A program made the translations under genes and the position numbers. DNA of 64,000 nucleotides from Rhodospirillales bacterium (GTDB taxonomy: Bacteria > Pseudomonadota > Alphaproteobacteria > Rhodospirillales > UBA2165), in assembly GCA_022823235.1 (NCBI GenBank), contig JAJDXO010000050.1, positions 116,754-180,753 of the forward strand. Direction: 5' to 3'. The notes under the pieces were generated by a model. It had not been told where the DNA came from. It saw only the letters and a program-made list of their open reading frames with translations, and searched no databases. Shown here one piece after another: positions 34,240 through 43,419 of the stretch; position 1 is the stretch's first letter; each line of letters starts with the position of its first letter.

Positions 34240-35223
34240 TTAGTTGATGGCGCCGACTTCTTTGAAAAATTTGGATGCGCCCGGATGCAGGGGCAAGCTA
34301 CCGACTTGGGAACCAAACTGAGGTGTCCAGTCTTTGTAGATTTTATGGACCGCACCCAGGGTTTTCTTGTTGGCGGCCGCGATCTTCAAAATATTGTACA
34401 CCGCCTTCTCATCCATCTTGTCGGTGGTCAGCAGCACACCGGAAAGTCCCATGGACTCGGTCGGCTTGTCACTGCCCTTATATATTCCGCCCGGGATGGT
34501 GCACGGCGAATAGCCGTTTTCCGTCAGGATGGATTTGATCTTCGGCGTTAATTTGAGGAACGTCAGGTCACGGCCCAGAGCTGCCTGGATACCGGCGCCA
34601 TTGGGATCGCCGGAATTGTGGAAGTAGATATCAATCTGGCCGGACCGGATGGCGCGGGAATTGGCGCCGGTGCCCGAAAACGTCTGTTTGTCGCCCCGGG
34701 CGGCCATCTTTTCGTAGGAAGACCCAAGGGCCTTGACGAGGACGCTCCCGGTATATTCCGAGCTGGTGCCTTTCTTGACCAGGCCGATTTTGAGAGGCTT
34801 CTTGGCCGCAACGATGTCTTCCCAGGATTGGATTCCAGAGTCATAGACGTCCTTCCCGACGTACTGGTGGTAGCAGGCATTCCAGAACCGCGCGATGACC
34901 CTTAGATTGGGATACTTCTTGTCGAACGGCGCCTTGCCGGCAAGGGCCGTGGCCGTGAAGTTCGTAAAGGAATAACCGAAATCCGCGCCGCCGGTGCTGA
35001 CACGGGCCGGATTGGCGCGGCCGCCGCCGGGCGTCACGCTCAACTTCATAGCCGTTTGGTTCTTGTTGACCACATCGGTCAGGCCGGCGCCAAGCCGCCC
35101 CATCGTTCCGCCGAGCGTTCCGACGGCAACCGACAATTGGTCCGCGGCGATGGATGGTGTCGGAGGGGCAAACGTCATGCCAAGACCGGCCGCCAACATT
35201 AATGCAGGAGTAAAATAACGCAT
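34240..35223 (-). CDS. TAXI-family TRAP solute-binding protein
   Basis: This 327-residue periplasmic protein has a signal peptide (MRYFTPALMLAAGLGM, cut near SIAADQ) and the TAXI pattern SVAVGTLGGTMGRLGAGL at the start of the mature part, then GGADFGYSFTNF and a GSSYEKMAARGDKQTFSGTG region. Start 35223 is chosen for its signal peptide and the AAGGGA site 9 nt upstream; 45 further upstream codons are open but look non-coding. It is the first gene of the operon binding protein - fused permease - selenoprotein candidate. The ligand is unknown; known TAXI proteins bind dicarboxylates or glutamate-like acids. Confidence 0.88.
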   Translation of the reverse strand: MRYFTPALMLAAGLGMTFAPPTPSIAADQLSVAVGTLGGTMGRLGAGLTDVVNKNQTAMKLSVTPGGGRANPARVSTGGADFGYSFTNFTATALAGKAPFDKKYPNLRVIARFWNACYHQYVGKDVYDSGIQSWEDIVAAKKPLKIGLVKKGTSSEYTGSVLVKALGSSYEKMAARGDKQTFSGTGANSRAIRSGQIDIYFHNSGDPNGAGIQAALGRDLTFLKLTPKIKSILTENGYSPCTIPGGIYKGSDKPTESMGLSGVLLTTDKMDEKAVYNILKIAAANKKTLGAVHKIYKDWTPQFGSQVGSLPLHPGASKFFKEVGAIN

Positions 35224-35581
35224 TGCGATTGTTCCCTTGATGAATTCGTCCCTGTTAATCGGCGATTTCACCAACGAAATTGCCGACAGCTTCCTTCTTC
35301 CCCGTTGAGGGGTATTTGATCTTAGAAAAAGTGTGTTCGGCAATTTAGAATGTGTCAAGCAAGGCGGCAGCGATCGAGATTTGATCCCACTCGTCCCACT
35401 GGAGGTCCCGGTCTTGCGCTTTCAAACGGAGTAGTTCCTCTGCAATATTCTGCGCAAGCTGCGGGGGCCGGAGAGGGGAAACGTTGTGGACGACAATTTG
35501 CTTCCGAAAATTCGACCAGGGATAAATGTCGGAAGTTGGCCGGCGGCCCGTCCACAGCCGGTCGGGGAGACCTGATCCGCC
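35224..35581. other. Divergent region with a possible gene remnant
   Basis: About 358 bp lie between the TAXI operon (- strand) and the alcohol dehydrogenase (+ strand). On the - strand, 35345-35532 encodes a stretch that looks protein-like (LAQNIAEELLRLKAQ, then DEWDQISIAAALLDTF before a stop), but the upstream half would run into the dehydrogenase gene. It may be the C-terminal end of a displaced gene. I do not recognise it. The rest must contain two promoters, and I see no clear motif. Confidence 0.25.
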
Positions 35582-36622
35582 ATGAAAGCCATGGTCCTCA
35601 CCGCGCCCGACACGCCTTTCCAACTTCTCGACTATCCGGATCCGGTAGCTGGAGAAGGTCAAGCTGTTGCCAAGGTTCTGGCTTGTGGCGCAGGCCTCAC
35701 CATCCAGCACATGCGGGCGGGCCGAATGAAAGTCGACTACCCCCGAATAATCGGACACGAAATAACCGGCGAAATCGTGGAAACCGGTAGAGATGTGTCG
35801 GACCTGAAGATAGGTGATGCCGTAACGGCCTACTACTACCTGACGTGCGGTGATTGCACATGGTGCCGGGCCGACCGGGAAACCCTCTGCGACAACTTGG
35901 CCGGAAATGTCGGCCGGGACGTGGACGGCGGCTATGCGGAATACATTAAGCTGCCGGCCAACTCGTTCATCAAATTGCCTGAGAGTTTGGATTACCGAAA
36001 ATTCCCGGCCGAGATCGGCGTTGTAACGGATGCTGTTGCCACGCCTGTAAAACTGGTCCGCAAGGCCCGCATCTCGGAGCGCGACACGGTGGCGGTGATT
36101 GGCGCCGGTGGCGGGCTCGGCATTCAGATGATCTCGGTCGCGGCCTGGGCCGGGGCCCAGGTCATCGCCGCTGATATTCTTTCCGAGAAGTTCGAGGCGT
36201 GCCGCGACGCCGGAGCGGAGACAACCATCGATGTCTCCGGAGTTGGTCTGGCGGAAGCGCTGCTCGACGTGACCGGGGGAAAGGGAGCTGACGTAATCAT
36301 TGATTTCGTCGCCAACGATGAAACCCTCGAAGAAGCCGCCAAAGCACTCGGCAAGGGCGGACGATTAGCCATCCTTGGAGGCGGCGGCCAGTCCAACGTG
36401 TTTCCCGTCTCCGGCAATTGGATCAAGAGCGGCGAGCGGGAGATTCTGGGAAGCCGTTACGCCACACGCTCGGAGGTCCGGGAAGCACTGGAAATTGTGG
36501 CCCGGGGGGAACTCTGGCCGACCGTGACGGAAACGTGCCTTCTTGAGGATGCGGAGAAATTGCATCAGCGTGTGGAGAAGGGTCTGGTAACGGGCCGAGC
36601 CGCTGTCCTAGTGAATGCCTAA
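35582..36622 (+). CDS. Zinc-dependent alcohol dehydrogenase (MDR family)
   Basis: This 346-residue oxidoreductase has the GroES-like N-terminal domain with catalytic-zinc ligands in ACGAG (Cys35) and GHEITGEIVE (His58-Glu59). The structural-zinc lobe is CGDCTWCRADRETLC near residues 89-103. The Rossmann NAD(P) motif is GAGGGLG near residue 175. All four structural cysteines are present, so it is a true zinc enzyme and not a quinone-oxidoreductase relative. It starts a + strand run that includes a PanE-like reductase and a UbiD-like decarboxylase. It probably oxidises an aromatic or short-chain alcohol. Confidence 0.91.
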   Translation: MKAMVLTAPDTPFQLLDYPDPVAGEGQAVAKVLACGAGLTIQHMRAGRMKVDYPRIIGHEITGEIVETGRDVSDLKIGDAVTAYYYLTCGDCTWCRADRETLCDNLAGNVGRDVDGGYAEYIKLPANSFIKLPESLDYRKFPAEIGVVTDAVATPVKLVRKARISERDTVAVIGAGGGLGIQMISVAAWAGAQVIAADILSEKFEACRDAGAETTIDVSGVGLAEALLDVTGGKGADVIIDFVANDETLEEAAKALGKGGRLAILGGGGQSNVFPVSGNWIKSGEREILGSRYATRSEVREALEIVARGELWPTVTETCLLEDAEKLHQRVEKGLVTGRAAVLVNA

Positions 36623-36633
36623 CCGGGGAAGAG

Positions 36634-37680
36634 ATGGAAGACAGGAAAATTGCCGTTCTGGGTGCGGGCGCCATTGGCAGTTCGGTGGGCGCCGACCTGA
36701 CCGACGCCGGTCTGGATGTCACGATCATCGATCAGTGGCCCGCTCATGTGGAAGCGATGAAGGAAAAGGGCCTCGACATTACGATGCCCGATTTGCACCT
36801 TCAAATACCGGTTACCGCCTGGCACCTCCACGAACTTGCCGAACATACGCCTCAATTCGATGTCGTCTTCCTGGCGGTCAAATCCTACGACACCAAGTGG
36901 CTCACGCAGCTTATTGAACCGCACCTGAAAGAGGACGGTGTGTTCATCGGTTTGCAGAACGGTATGAACAACGAGACGATCTCCAGTGTCGTCAGAACGG
37001 AACGGACCATCGGCTGTGCGGTGGAGTTGTCAGCCGACATATTTACCCCCGGAATCGTCAAGAGGGATACGACCCGCAAGGGTACCTGGTTCGGTATAGG
37101 TGAATTAGACGGCTCCTTCACGCCGCGGCTCGAGATGGTAAAGGAGATCATGGAGAACGTCGCCACCATAACCCTCACCGACAACATCGAGGGCGCCAAG
37201 TGGACAAAGCTCATCGCCAACACGATGACCATGGGGCCCATCGGCCTCACCGGACTCAAGAACTGGGATGCCCGCGAATTGCCCGGTATGTTCGAGATGG
37301 CGGTTGCGCTTGGCCGAGAGTCCATGGCGGTTGGCCAGGCCCTCGGCTACTCACTGGAGCCGGTATTCGGGTTAAGCGCCGAAGAGTTTGCCGAGGCCAA
37401 TGACGAAACGTTGATTAAGGCTATGCGGACGTTGCAGGAACATACGGGCAAGGACAGCGTCACCGCACCCATACATGATCATATCAAAGGAAGAAAAAGC
37501 GAGATGTCGATGATCAATGGGTTGGTGGCCAAGGCCGGCAAGGAACACGGTATCCCGGTGCCATGCAATGAGGCCGTCACCGAGGTCGATCGCCGGCTCA
37601 ATGAGGGCGAGCTGGAAATGGATCCGGCAAATTTCGGGCTTTTGAAATCGATGGTGGGGTCTATTCCCAATCGAGCGTGA
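36634..37680 (+). CDS. Ketopantoate reductase (PanE/ApbA)-like oxidoreductase
   Basis: This 348-residue NADP-dependent reductase begins KIAVLGAGAIGSSVGADL, the Rossmann loop. It has FLAVKSYDTKW and LQNGMNNE in the middle and AKWTKLIANTMTMGP near residue 188 with the catalytic Lys. This order is that of 2-dehydropantoate 2-reductase. Because it lies in a catabolic run, 11 bp after the alcohol dehydrogenase, it more likely reduces or oxidises a 2-keto/2-hydroxy acid of the pathway than serves pantothenate synthesis. A GGGGAAGAG site precedes the ATG. Confidence 0.86.
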   Translation: MEDRKIAVLGAGAIGSSVGADLTDAGLDVTIIDQWPAHVEAMKEKGLDITMPDLHLQIPVTAWHLHELAEHTPQFDVVFLAVKSYDTKWLTQLIEPHLKEDGVFIGLQNGMNNETISSVVRTERTIGCAVELSADIFTPGIVKRDTTRKGTWFGIGELDGSFTPRLEMVKEIMENVATITLTDNIEGAKWTKLIANTMTMGPIGLTGLKNWDARELPGMFEMAVALGRESMAVGQALGYSLEPVFGLSAEEFAEANDETLIKAMRTLQEHTGKDSVTAPIHDHIKGRKSEMSMINGLVAKAGKEHGIPVPCNEAVTEVDRRLNEGELEMDPANFGLLKSMVGSIPNRA

Positions 37681-37699
37681 TTTAAGCCCGCGCCCGTGA

Positions 37700-37810
37700 G
37701 ATTCCCAAACCGCGCTGGCGGCATTGTCGGCGCAGACAAAAAGCCCTCGAAAACTGAATGTTTTCAAGGACTTCTTTGGTTGCGGGGCCCGCAACCACCG
37801 AGACCGAACA
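37700..37810. repeat. Dispersed repeat copy 1: tRNA-3'-end-like sequence plus terminator hairpin
   Basis: This stretch matches 62771-62885 in the same orientation over about 110 bp with scattered differences. Both begin GATTCCCAAACCGC and contain ACAAAAAGCCCTCGAAAAC, then GGTTGCGGGG, and end CCGAGACCGA. Read on the - strand, it contains CCCCGCAACCA, like the 3' end of an initiator tRNA. This is followed by AAGTCCTTGAAAAC...GTTTTCGAGGGCTT and a T run, which is a good rho-independent terminator at about 37739-37775. Here the tRNA-like end is doubled head to head as the palindrome TGGTTGCGGGGCCCGCAACCA. It lies in the 311-bp gap before the UbiD-like gene. Confidence 0.72.
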
Positions 37811-37991
37811 GAGTTCATTTGGAAGAAGTCGTGACTGGGACAGGGTGTCTACCTCCCTGCCCCGCCGGTCTTTTGCAGGAAAATCCCCAATCGGTAAGAC
37901 GGGAAAGAGTTCGGCTCTCTCCGGCGTGCATTGTTGGCAGGGACGGTTTAACCTGCGCCCTCGACCACGCAACTGGCCCGTGGGGGAGGTC

Positions 37992-39641
37992 ATGGATACC
38001 GTGCGGCGACAATATCGAGACTTGGCGGAGCATATTGAGGCGCTCGATGCGGCGGACTTGCTATGGCGGATCGACGAACCAGTCAACAAGGATTCCGAAT
38101 TGCATCCCCTGGTGCGCTGGCAATATCGTGGCGGCGTCGATGAAGCAGACCGCCGGGCGTTCCTGTTTACCAACGTTGTCGACGGCAGCGGGCGGAAATA
38201 TGACATTCCTGTGGTTGTAGGCGCCTTGGCGGCCAGCCAAAGCGTCTACGGCGTCGGTATGGTGAGCGACATCGATGCCATCGCCGACAAGTGGACCCAG
38301 GCGATCTCCAATCCGGTACCGCCTCGGGTGCTCAACAGCGCGCCCTGCCAGGAAATTATTGTCGAAGGCGACGACCTAAAGGGTGAAGGCAACGGACTCG
38401 ATGCGCTACCCATCCCGGTTTCCACCCCTGGTTTTGACGCAGCGCCAACCCTAACGGCGACCAACTGCATCACAAAGGATCCGGTGTCGGGTATCCACAA
38501 CATGGGAACCTACCGTTGCGGGTTGAAGGCGCCTGACCGGCTTGTGATGCGTATGGCAACCCGGGTGGGCGGCGCTGGCGGATATGTCCATTGGAAGAAG
38601 TGCAAGGCGCAGGGCGTAAAGCTGCCCTGCGCAATCGTGCTCGGTTGTCCGCCGTTTGTCGCCTATATGGGGCCGCAAAAACTGCCCGTCGATCTTGACG
38701 AGATGCATGTGGCTGGTGGGTTGGCGAGGGAACCGATCAATGTAGTCCGCGGGCGGACCGTGGACCTTCTTGTGCCGGCTGAGGCCGAGGTGGTGATCGA
38801 GGGTTTTGTCGACCCGACGGTCCTGGAACCCGAAGGACCGTTCGGCGAATCCCACGGCCACGTCGCGCTCGAAGAGTTGAACATGCCGATGGAAATCACG
38901 GCGATCACCCGCAAGGCAGACGCCATCATTCCGTCCTATATCAGCCAGGTGGCGCCATCGGAATCCAGCGTCATCAAGCGGGTCGCCTACGAACCCCTAT
39001 TCCTGGACCATCTCCGGACCACCCTCGGCATTCGTGGCGTAAAGAAAGTGTCTCTGCATGAGCCACTGACTGGTTTATTGCGGATTTCGATCCTGGTTAT
39101 CGAGAAAGGGACGTCCCGGACGGAGGTCTGGCGAGCCCTTTACGGCGCTGCCAATTTCAAGGGCGACATGGGCAAGATCACCATCGCCGTCACAGATGAC
39201 ATCGATCCAAAAAACGCCGATTCCCTGTTGTGGGCGCTTGCCTACCGCCATAACCCCAGCGAAGACCTCGTGGTCCTGCCCCATCGCGGCCAGGGGCACG
39301 GCCCGAAGCGTGAACATGGCGGCGAAGAGGATGGCACCCTGCTCATCGACGCCACCATGAAGGGCGACATGCCGCCGCTGGCGCTGCCGGGCAAGGAATA
39401 TATGGAAGACGCGAAGGAACTTTGGGAGAGATGCGGCTTGCCGCCCCTACGGCCCGAATCCCCCTGGTACGGTTATTCCCTGGGCGACTGGCACGACCGC
39501 TGGGAGGCAGCGGCCCGCAACGCCGCGGCCAGCGAGTACCGCATAAACGGCGATGAAACCCTTGGTCGCCAGACTCATCAGGACCTTATCCCCGAAACCT
39601 CGGTTAGGCAGGTCGAAGACGGCTGGGATGGCAGCAGCTGA
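37992..39641 (+). CDS. UbiD-family decarboxylase (prenylated-FMN dependent)
   Basis: This 549-residue protein belongs to the UbiD family of reversible (de)carboxylases of aromatic and unsaturated acids. The conserved segment LEPEGPFGESHGHV near residues 278-291 carries active-site Glu residues, and IHNMGTYRCGLKAPDRL near residue 168 belongs to the cofactor site. The start at 37992 has GGGGGAGG 3-10 nt upstream; the frame is open further upstream only through repeat DNA. No UbiX (prenyltransferase that makes the cofactor) gene is seen in the window. Genes for a molybdenum hydroxylase follow, 6 bp away, so it probably acts on an aromatic acid in the same pathway. Confidence 0.9.
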   Translation: MDTVRRQYRDLAEHIEALDAADLLWRIDEPVNKDSELHPLVRWQYRGGVDEADRRAFLFTNVVDGSGRKYDIPVVVGALAASQSVYGVGMVSDIDAIADKWTQAISNPVPPRVLNSAPCQEIIVEGDDLKGEGNGLDALPIPVSTPGFDAAPTLTATNCITKDPVSGIHNMGTYRCGLKAPDRLVMRMATRVGGAGGYVHWKKCKAQGVKLPCAIVLGCPPFVAYMGPQKLPVDLDEMHVAGGLAREPINVVRGRTVDLLVPAEAEVVIEGFVDPTVLEPEGPFGESHGHVALEELNMPMEITAITRKADAIIPSYISQVAPSESSVIKRVAYEPLFLDHLRTTLGIRGVKKVSLHEPLTGLLRISILVIEKGTSRTEVWRALYGAANFKGDMGKITIAVTDDIDPKNADSLLWALAYRHNPSEDLVVLPHRGQGHGPKREHGGEEDGTLLIDATMKGDMPPLALPGKEYMEDAKELWERCGLPPLRPESPWYGYSLGDWHDRWEAAARNAAASEYRINGDETLGRQTHQDLIPETSVRQVEDGWDGSS

Positions 39642-39647
39642 CGCGCG

Positions 39648-40544
39648 ATGAAAGCCGCACCCTTCGAGTACCAGAGAGCGGCCACGCTGCCCCAAGCCTT
39701 GGCGGCCCTTGCCAACGCCGGCGAGGAGGCAATGATCATCGCCGGCGGCCAGACCCTGGTGCCGATGATGGCGATGCGGTTCGCCCGCCCGGCGCTACTG
39801 GTCGACATCCATGGCCTCACGGATCTTCAGGTCATCGAGGATATCGGCGACATGGTTCGGATCGGGGGCACGACGCGGCAGGCCGATTGTCTCGCCTCGC
39901 CTATCATCGCCGAGCGTGTGCCGCTGCTCGCCAAGGCACTTCCCCTCATCGGTCATCAGCAGACACGCAACCGGGGTACAGTCGGCGGAAGCGTCGCCCA
40001 CGGTGATCCGGCGGCGGAAATCCCGCTAATCGCCGTCGCCCTGGACGCGGAAATTGTATTGCGGAAACAAAGTGGGGAACGCAGCGTCGCCTCCGGCAGG
40101 TTCTATGACGGACCTATGTCGAGCATCCGGGAGCCCGACGAGTGCCTGACGGAAATCCGCTTCCCGGTCTGGACCAAGCAGGGCAGCGGCGGTGGCCGGG
40201 TCGGGTGCGATTTCGAGGAAGTCAGCGAGCGGAGAGGCGATTTCGCCGTGGTCGCCGCCGCCGTCCAATTGAAGCTCGACCAGGGCGGCGCTTGCGAACG
40301 GGCGGCTGTTGCAGTCGGCGGGGCGGCTGGTACGCCGGTTCGCGCCTCGGCCGCCGAAACCGTGCTCATCGGTCAACGCCTCGACGACCAAACCATCGCA
40401 GCCGCGGCCGCGACAATCGACGACGCCATCGACCCGGCTGACGATTCCCACGCCAGCGCCGGCTATCGCCGGCGAGTTGCGCGCAAGCTGGTGGCGCGGA
40501 CAATCGCCGGCGCCGCCGCCGAGGCATTCCGGGCCACCCCATGA
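39648..40544 (+). CDS. Molybdenum hydroxylase, FAD-binding medium subunit (CoxM-like)
   Basis: This 298-residue subunit carries FAD in a xanthine-oxidase-family enzyme. The FAD-binding loops are IIAGGQTLVPMMAMR near residues 30-44 and TRNRGTVGGSVAHGDPAAE near residues 107-125. It passes electrons from the iron-sulfur subunit to the final acceptor. Its stop overlaps the start of the small subunit gene (ATGA), and that gene in turn overlaps the large subunit, so the three are translationally coupled. The order medium-small-large is a known variant. The enzyme works in the cytoplasm. Confidence 0.91.
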   Translation: MKAAPFEYQRAATLPQALAALANAGEEAMIIAGGQTLVPMMAMRFARPALLVDIHGLTDLQVIEDIGDMVRIGGTTRQADCLASPIIAERVPLLAKALPLIGHQQTRNRGTVGGSVAHGDPAAEIPLIAVALDAEIVLRKQSGERSVASGRFYDGPMSSIREPDECLTEIRFPVWTKQGSGGGRVGCDFEEVSERRGDFAVVAAAVQLKLDQGGACERAAVAVGGAAGTPVRASAAETVLIGQRLDDQTIAAAAATIDDAIDPADDSHASAGYRRRVARKLVARTIAGAAAEAFRATP

Positions 40545-41023
40545 ACAAAGTCGAAATCAACCTGACTCTCAACGGCGAGACGCGCTCGGCCTCCGCGGAG
40601 CCGCGCACCACGTTGCTGGATTTCCTGCGCGACGACCTCGGCGGGACGGGCACTCATATGGGCTGTGAACACGGGGTCTGTGGTGCCTGTACCATATTGC
40701 TCGACGGCGTTCCGGTGCGCGCCTGCCTGATATTCGCGGTGCAATGCGAGGGTCTGAAAATTACCACGGTGGAAGGCCTGCTCGACGCGGATGGCCGGCC
40801 GGGCGACCTGCAAGAAGCCTTCCGCGAGGCCCATGGTCTACAGTGCGGTTACTGCACGCCGGGCATGCTGGTTTCGGCCCATGCCCTGTTGGCGCGGGAC
40901 CCGGATCCGTCGGATGAAGCTATCCGCGAGGCGATCGGCGGCAACCTCTGCCGCTGCACCGGCTATGCCCAGATCATCGACGCCATCCGGCTCGCAGCCG
41001 CCAACCGGAGTTCGATGTCATGA
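40541..41023 (+). CDS. Molybdenum hydroxylase, [2Fe-2S] small subunit (CoxS-like)
   Basis: This 160-residue subunit binds two [2Fe-2S] clusters. The plant-ferredoxin-type cluster uses Cys42, Cys47, Cys50 (GCEHGVCGAC) and Cys62. The helical C-terminal domain has CGYC and CRC (GLQCGYCTPGM and GNLCRCTGYAQI) for the second cluster. All eight cysteines are present, so the subunit should be functional. It overlaps both neighbours by 4 bp. It transfers electrons from the molybdenum site to FAD. Confidence 0.93.
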   Translation: MNKVEINLTLNGETRSASAEPRTTLLDFLRDDLGGTGTHMGCEHGVCGACTILLDGVPVRACLIFAVQCEGLKITTVEGLLDADGRPGDLQEAFREAHGLQCGYCTPGMLVSAHALLARDPDPSDEAIREAIGGNLCRCTGYAQIIDAIRLAAANRSSMS

Positions 41024-43419
41024 GCGATCACGGCGGCAGCAATTACCATCATGTATCGCGCAAGCGGCGGGTGAAGGAAGACAAGCGGTTCGTCATGGGC
41101 GCCGGCAATTTCGTGCAGGACGTAAATCTCGCCAATATCAAGCATATGGCAGTGCTCGCGAGCCCCTATGCGCGGGCCAACATTCTTTCCATCGATGCCG
41201 AGGCGGCCCTGGCGCTGGATGGCGTGCATGGCGTTCTCACCGGCAGCGAATTGGCGGCCAACACCAGCCCCCTCTATGGGGGTTTGAATACGCCGGAAGT
41301 CAAATGGCGGCCCTTGGCATTCGAAATGACTCGCTATGCGGGGGAATGGGTCGGCGCCGTGGTCGCCGACAGTCGCGCCCTGGCCGAGGATGCGCTGGAA
41401 CTCATCGAGGTGGAGTACGAACCACTGCCGGCGATCGTCGATCCCGAAGACGCGATGCAGCCCGGTGCGCCGCTGGTTCATCCCGGCCACGGCTCCAATA
41501 TCCTTTATCGCAACACATTCACGTGGGGGCCGGTCGCCGAGGATTTCGCGGCCGCTGACCGGACGGTTTCGTTCCGCGCCCGCTGGAGCCGCAGTTCGAC
41601 TGTGCCCATTGAGACCTTCGGAGTCGTCGCCCAATGGCACGAAGGCACCGAGACTATGGAGGTATGGGCCTCGATACAAATGCCCAACTACGCCGAACAA
41701 CTCGCCAACGCGCTGCGGGTGCCCCTCAATAGCATCAAGGTCAACCACGACATTGATGTCGGCGGCAGCTACGGCGTTAAGCGGGGCATAAAACACACGG
41801 TTCTGGCGGGCTATTTGAGCCGAAAGCTGGGTTTCCCGGTGCGCTTCATCGAGGACCGGCTGGACAATATGGCGGGCAGTGACGCCCACGGACCGGACCG
41901 GATTTTCGATACCGAAGTCGCCTTCACCGCGGAGGGCATCATCCGGTCGCTGAAAATCCGCGCCCTCGACGACGCCGGCGCCTATCCCGGGCGCGGCCCC
42001 TTCCAGTTGGGCAAACCCATCGCCGCGATCGTCGGACCCTACCGGATCAACAGCGTCGAATATGAGGCGATATCCGTGACCTCAAACAAGGCGGGCCAGG
42101 TACCGGTCCGGGGTTTCGGCCAGGCTCCGACCAATTTCATGATAGAGACCGCGGTGGATAAGGTGGCCCGGGCGCTTGGCATGGATCGGCTGGAAATTCG
42201 CCGCCGCAACTTCATCGGCGCCGACGAGTTTCCCTACGAAATACCCAGTGGCACCAAATATGACAGCGGTGACTACGCGACGGTCCTCGACAAGGTGCTG
42301 GAACTTGCGGCCTACGACGATTTGGTCGCCCGACGCGACCGGCTGCGGCAGGAAGGCCGGCTGGCGGGTATCGGCGTCGGCACTTGTTTGGAGCCAGGCG
42401 GCGGAAACAACATGTTTGAATACCTGATGAACCCGGCGGCCGAGATCACGACATTTATGGAGGGCTGCATGGTGCGGGTCGATTCCCAGGGCCAGATCAC
42501 CGGCACAATGGGTACCACCACGTCGGGCCAGGGTCACGAGACCATGATGGCGACAATTCTGGGCGAGGAACTTGAGCGGGACCCCGACGGCATCCGGGTG
42601 ATCCACGCCGACAGTCTGGCGGGATTGCCGACCCGCAGCCCGGTGGCGAGCCGGATGGCGATCATGCTCGGCGGCGCGGCGGCCGGTGCGGCGGCCAAGA
42701 TCAAGGCGCAGTTGCTGCAAATCGCGTCCCACAATCTGGGTGCGCCCGAGCCCGAGCTGGAATATGCCGGCGGCGACATTTCTGTACGATCGGAACCGGA
42801 GCGCAAGCTCACATGGCGAGAACTCTGCTTCATCGCCCATAGCCAATACCACAAGCTGCCCGACGGTTTCGAGCCGGGCTTGCAGGCCATCCATACCTGG
42901 CAGGTACCGCGCGGCGGCCAGCTTCCCGACGCGGAGGATAGGGTGCAGCTCTATCCCTGTTTTTCCTTCCAGGCCCATTTGCCGCTGGTCGAGATCGACC
43001 CCGATACCGGCAGGGTGACGATCCTCGAATACTACATCGCCCATGACTGCGGCACGACAATCAATCCCGATATCGTGCGCGGCATGATTATTGGCGGGGT
43101 CGCGCACGGCGTCGGCGCCGCGCTTTACGAAAAATTCGCCTACGCATCGGACGGCCAATTTCTCAGCGCCACCTTCGTCGATTACCTCATACCCTCGGTT
43201 CACGAAATTCCGTACGTATCGGATACCGAGCATTGCACCCCATCGCCGCTGACCTCCCACGGCCAGAAGGGTTCCGGCGAAGGTGGCTATCTTGGCGCCC
43301 CCGCGGCTATCGCTAGCGCAGTCAATGATGCGCTGGCGCCCCGGGGCCTTGTCATCCACACAATACCCATGCGGATGGCCATTATCGAAGAACTCCTCAA
43401 CGGAAACGACCCGTCATGA
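41020..43419 (+). CDS. Molybdenum hydroxylase, molybdopterin-binding large subunit (CoxL-like)
   Basis: This 799-residue subunit holds the molybdopterin cytosine dinucleotide centre and binds the substrate. The catalytic Glu is Glu754 in GSGEGG. The loop VPVRGFGQAPTNF near residue 367 lacks the AYxCSFR signature of true CO dehydrogenases, so this is an aromatic, heterocyclic or aldehyde hydroxylase. A GTTTSGQGHETM segment near residue 507 matches the family's cofactor-binding GQG. The three subunits form one coupled unit, and the amidohydrolase gene overlaps its stop. Hydroxylation of an N-heterocycle or aromatic acid is plausible. Confidence 0.92.
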   Translation: MSDHGGSNYHHVSRKRRVKEDKRFVMGAGNFVQDVNLANIKHMAVLASPYARANILSIDAEAALALDGVHGVLTGSELAANTSPLYGGLNTPEVKWRPLAFEMTRYAGEWVGAVVADSRALAEDALELIEVEYEPLPAIVDPEDAMQPGAPLVHPGHGSNILYRNTFTWGPVAEDFAAADRTVSFRARWSRSSTVPIETFGVVAQWHEGTETMEVWASIQMPNYAEQLANALRVPLNSIKVNHDIDVGGSYGVKRGIKHTVLAGYLSRKLGFPVRFIEDRLDNMAGSDAHGPDRIFDTEVAFTAEGIIRSLKIRALDDAGAYPGRGPFQLGKPIAAIVGPYRINSVEYEAISVTSNKAGQVPVRGFGQAPTNFMIETAVDKVARALGMDRLEIRRRNFIGADEFPYEIPSGTKYDSGDYATVLDKVLELAAYDDLVARRDRLRQEGRLAGIGVGTCLEPGGGNNMFEYLMNPAAEITTFMEGCMVRVDSQGQITGTMGTTTSGQGHETMMATILGEELERDPDGIRVIHADSLAGLPTRSPVASRMAIMLGGAAAGAAAKIKAQLLQIASHNLGAPEPELEYAGGDISVRSEPERKLTWRELCFIAHSQYHKLPDGFEPGLQAIHTWQVPRGGQLPDAEDRVQLYPCFSFQAHLPLVEIDPDTGRVTILEYYIAHDCGTTINPDIVRGMIIGGVAHGVGAALYEKFAYASDGQFLSATFVDYLIPSVHEIPYVSDTEHCTPSPLTSHGQKGSGEGGYLGAPAAIASAVNDALAPRGLVIHTIPMRMAIIEELLNGNDPS

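Noticed and set aside
37758..37991. Seventy-eight extra N-terminal codons of the UbiD-like gene
   Set aside because: They read through the dispersed repeat. The ATG at 37992 has an excellent ribosome site and gives the family N terminus.
42082..43359. Antisense open frame opposite the molybdenum hydroxylase large subunit
   Set aside because: It is a mirror of a highly biased coding region, with no protein-family features.
41020..43419. Annotation as CO dehydrogenase large subunit
   Set aside because: The AYxCSFR active-site loop of CO dehydrogenase is absent, so only a general molybdenum hydroxylase call is justified.
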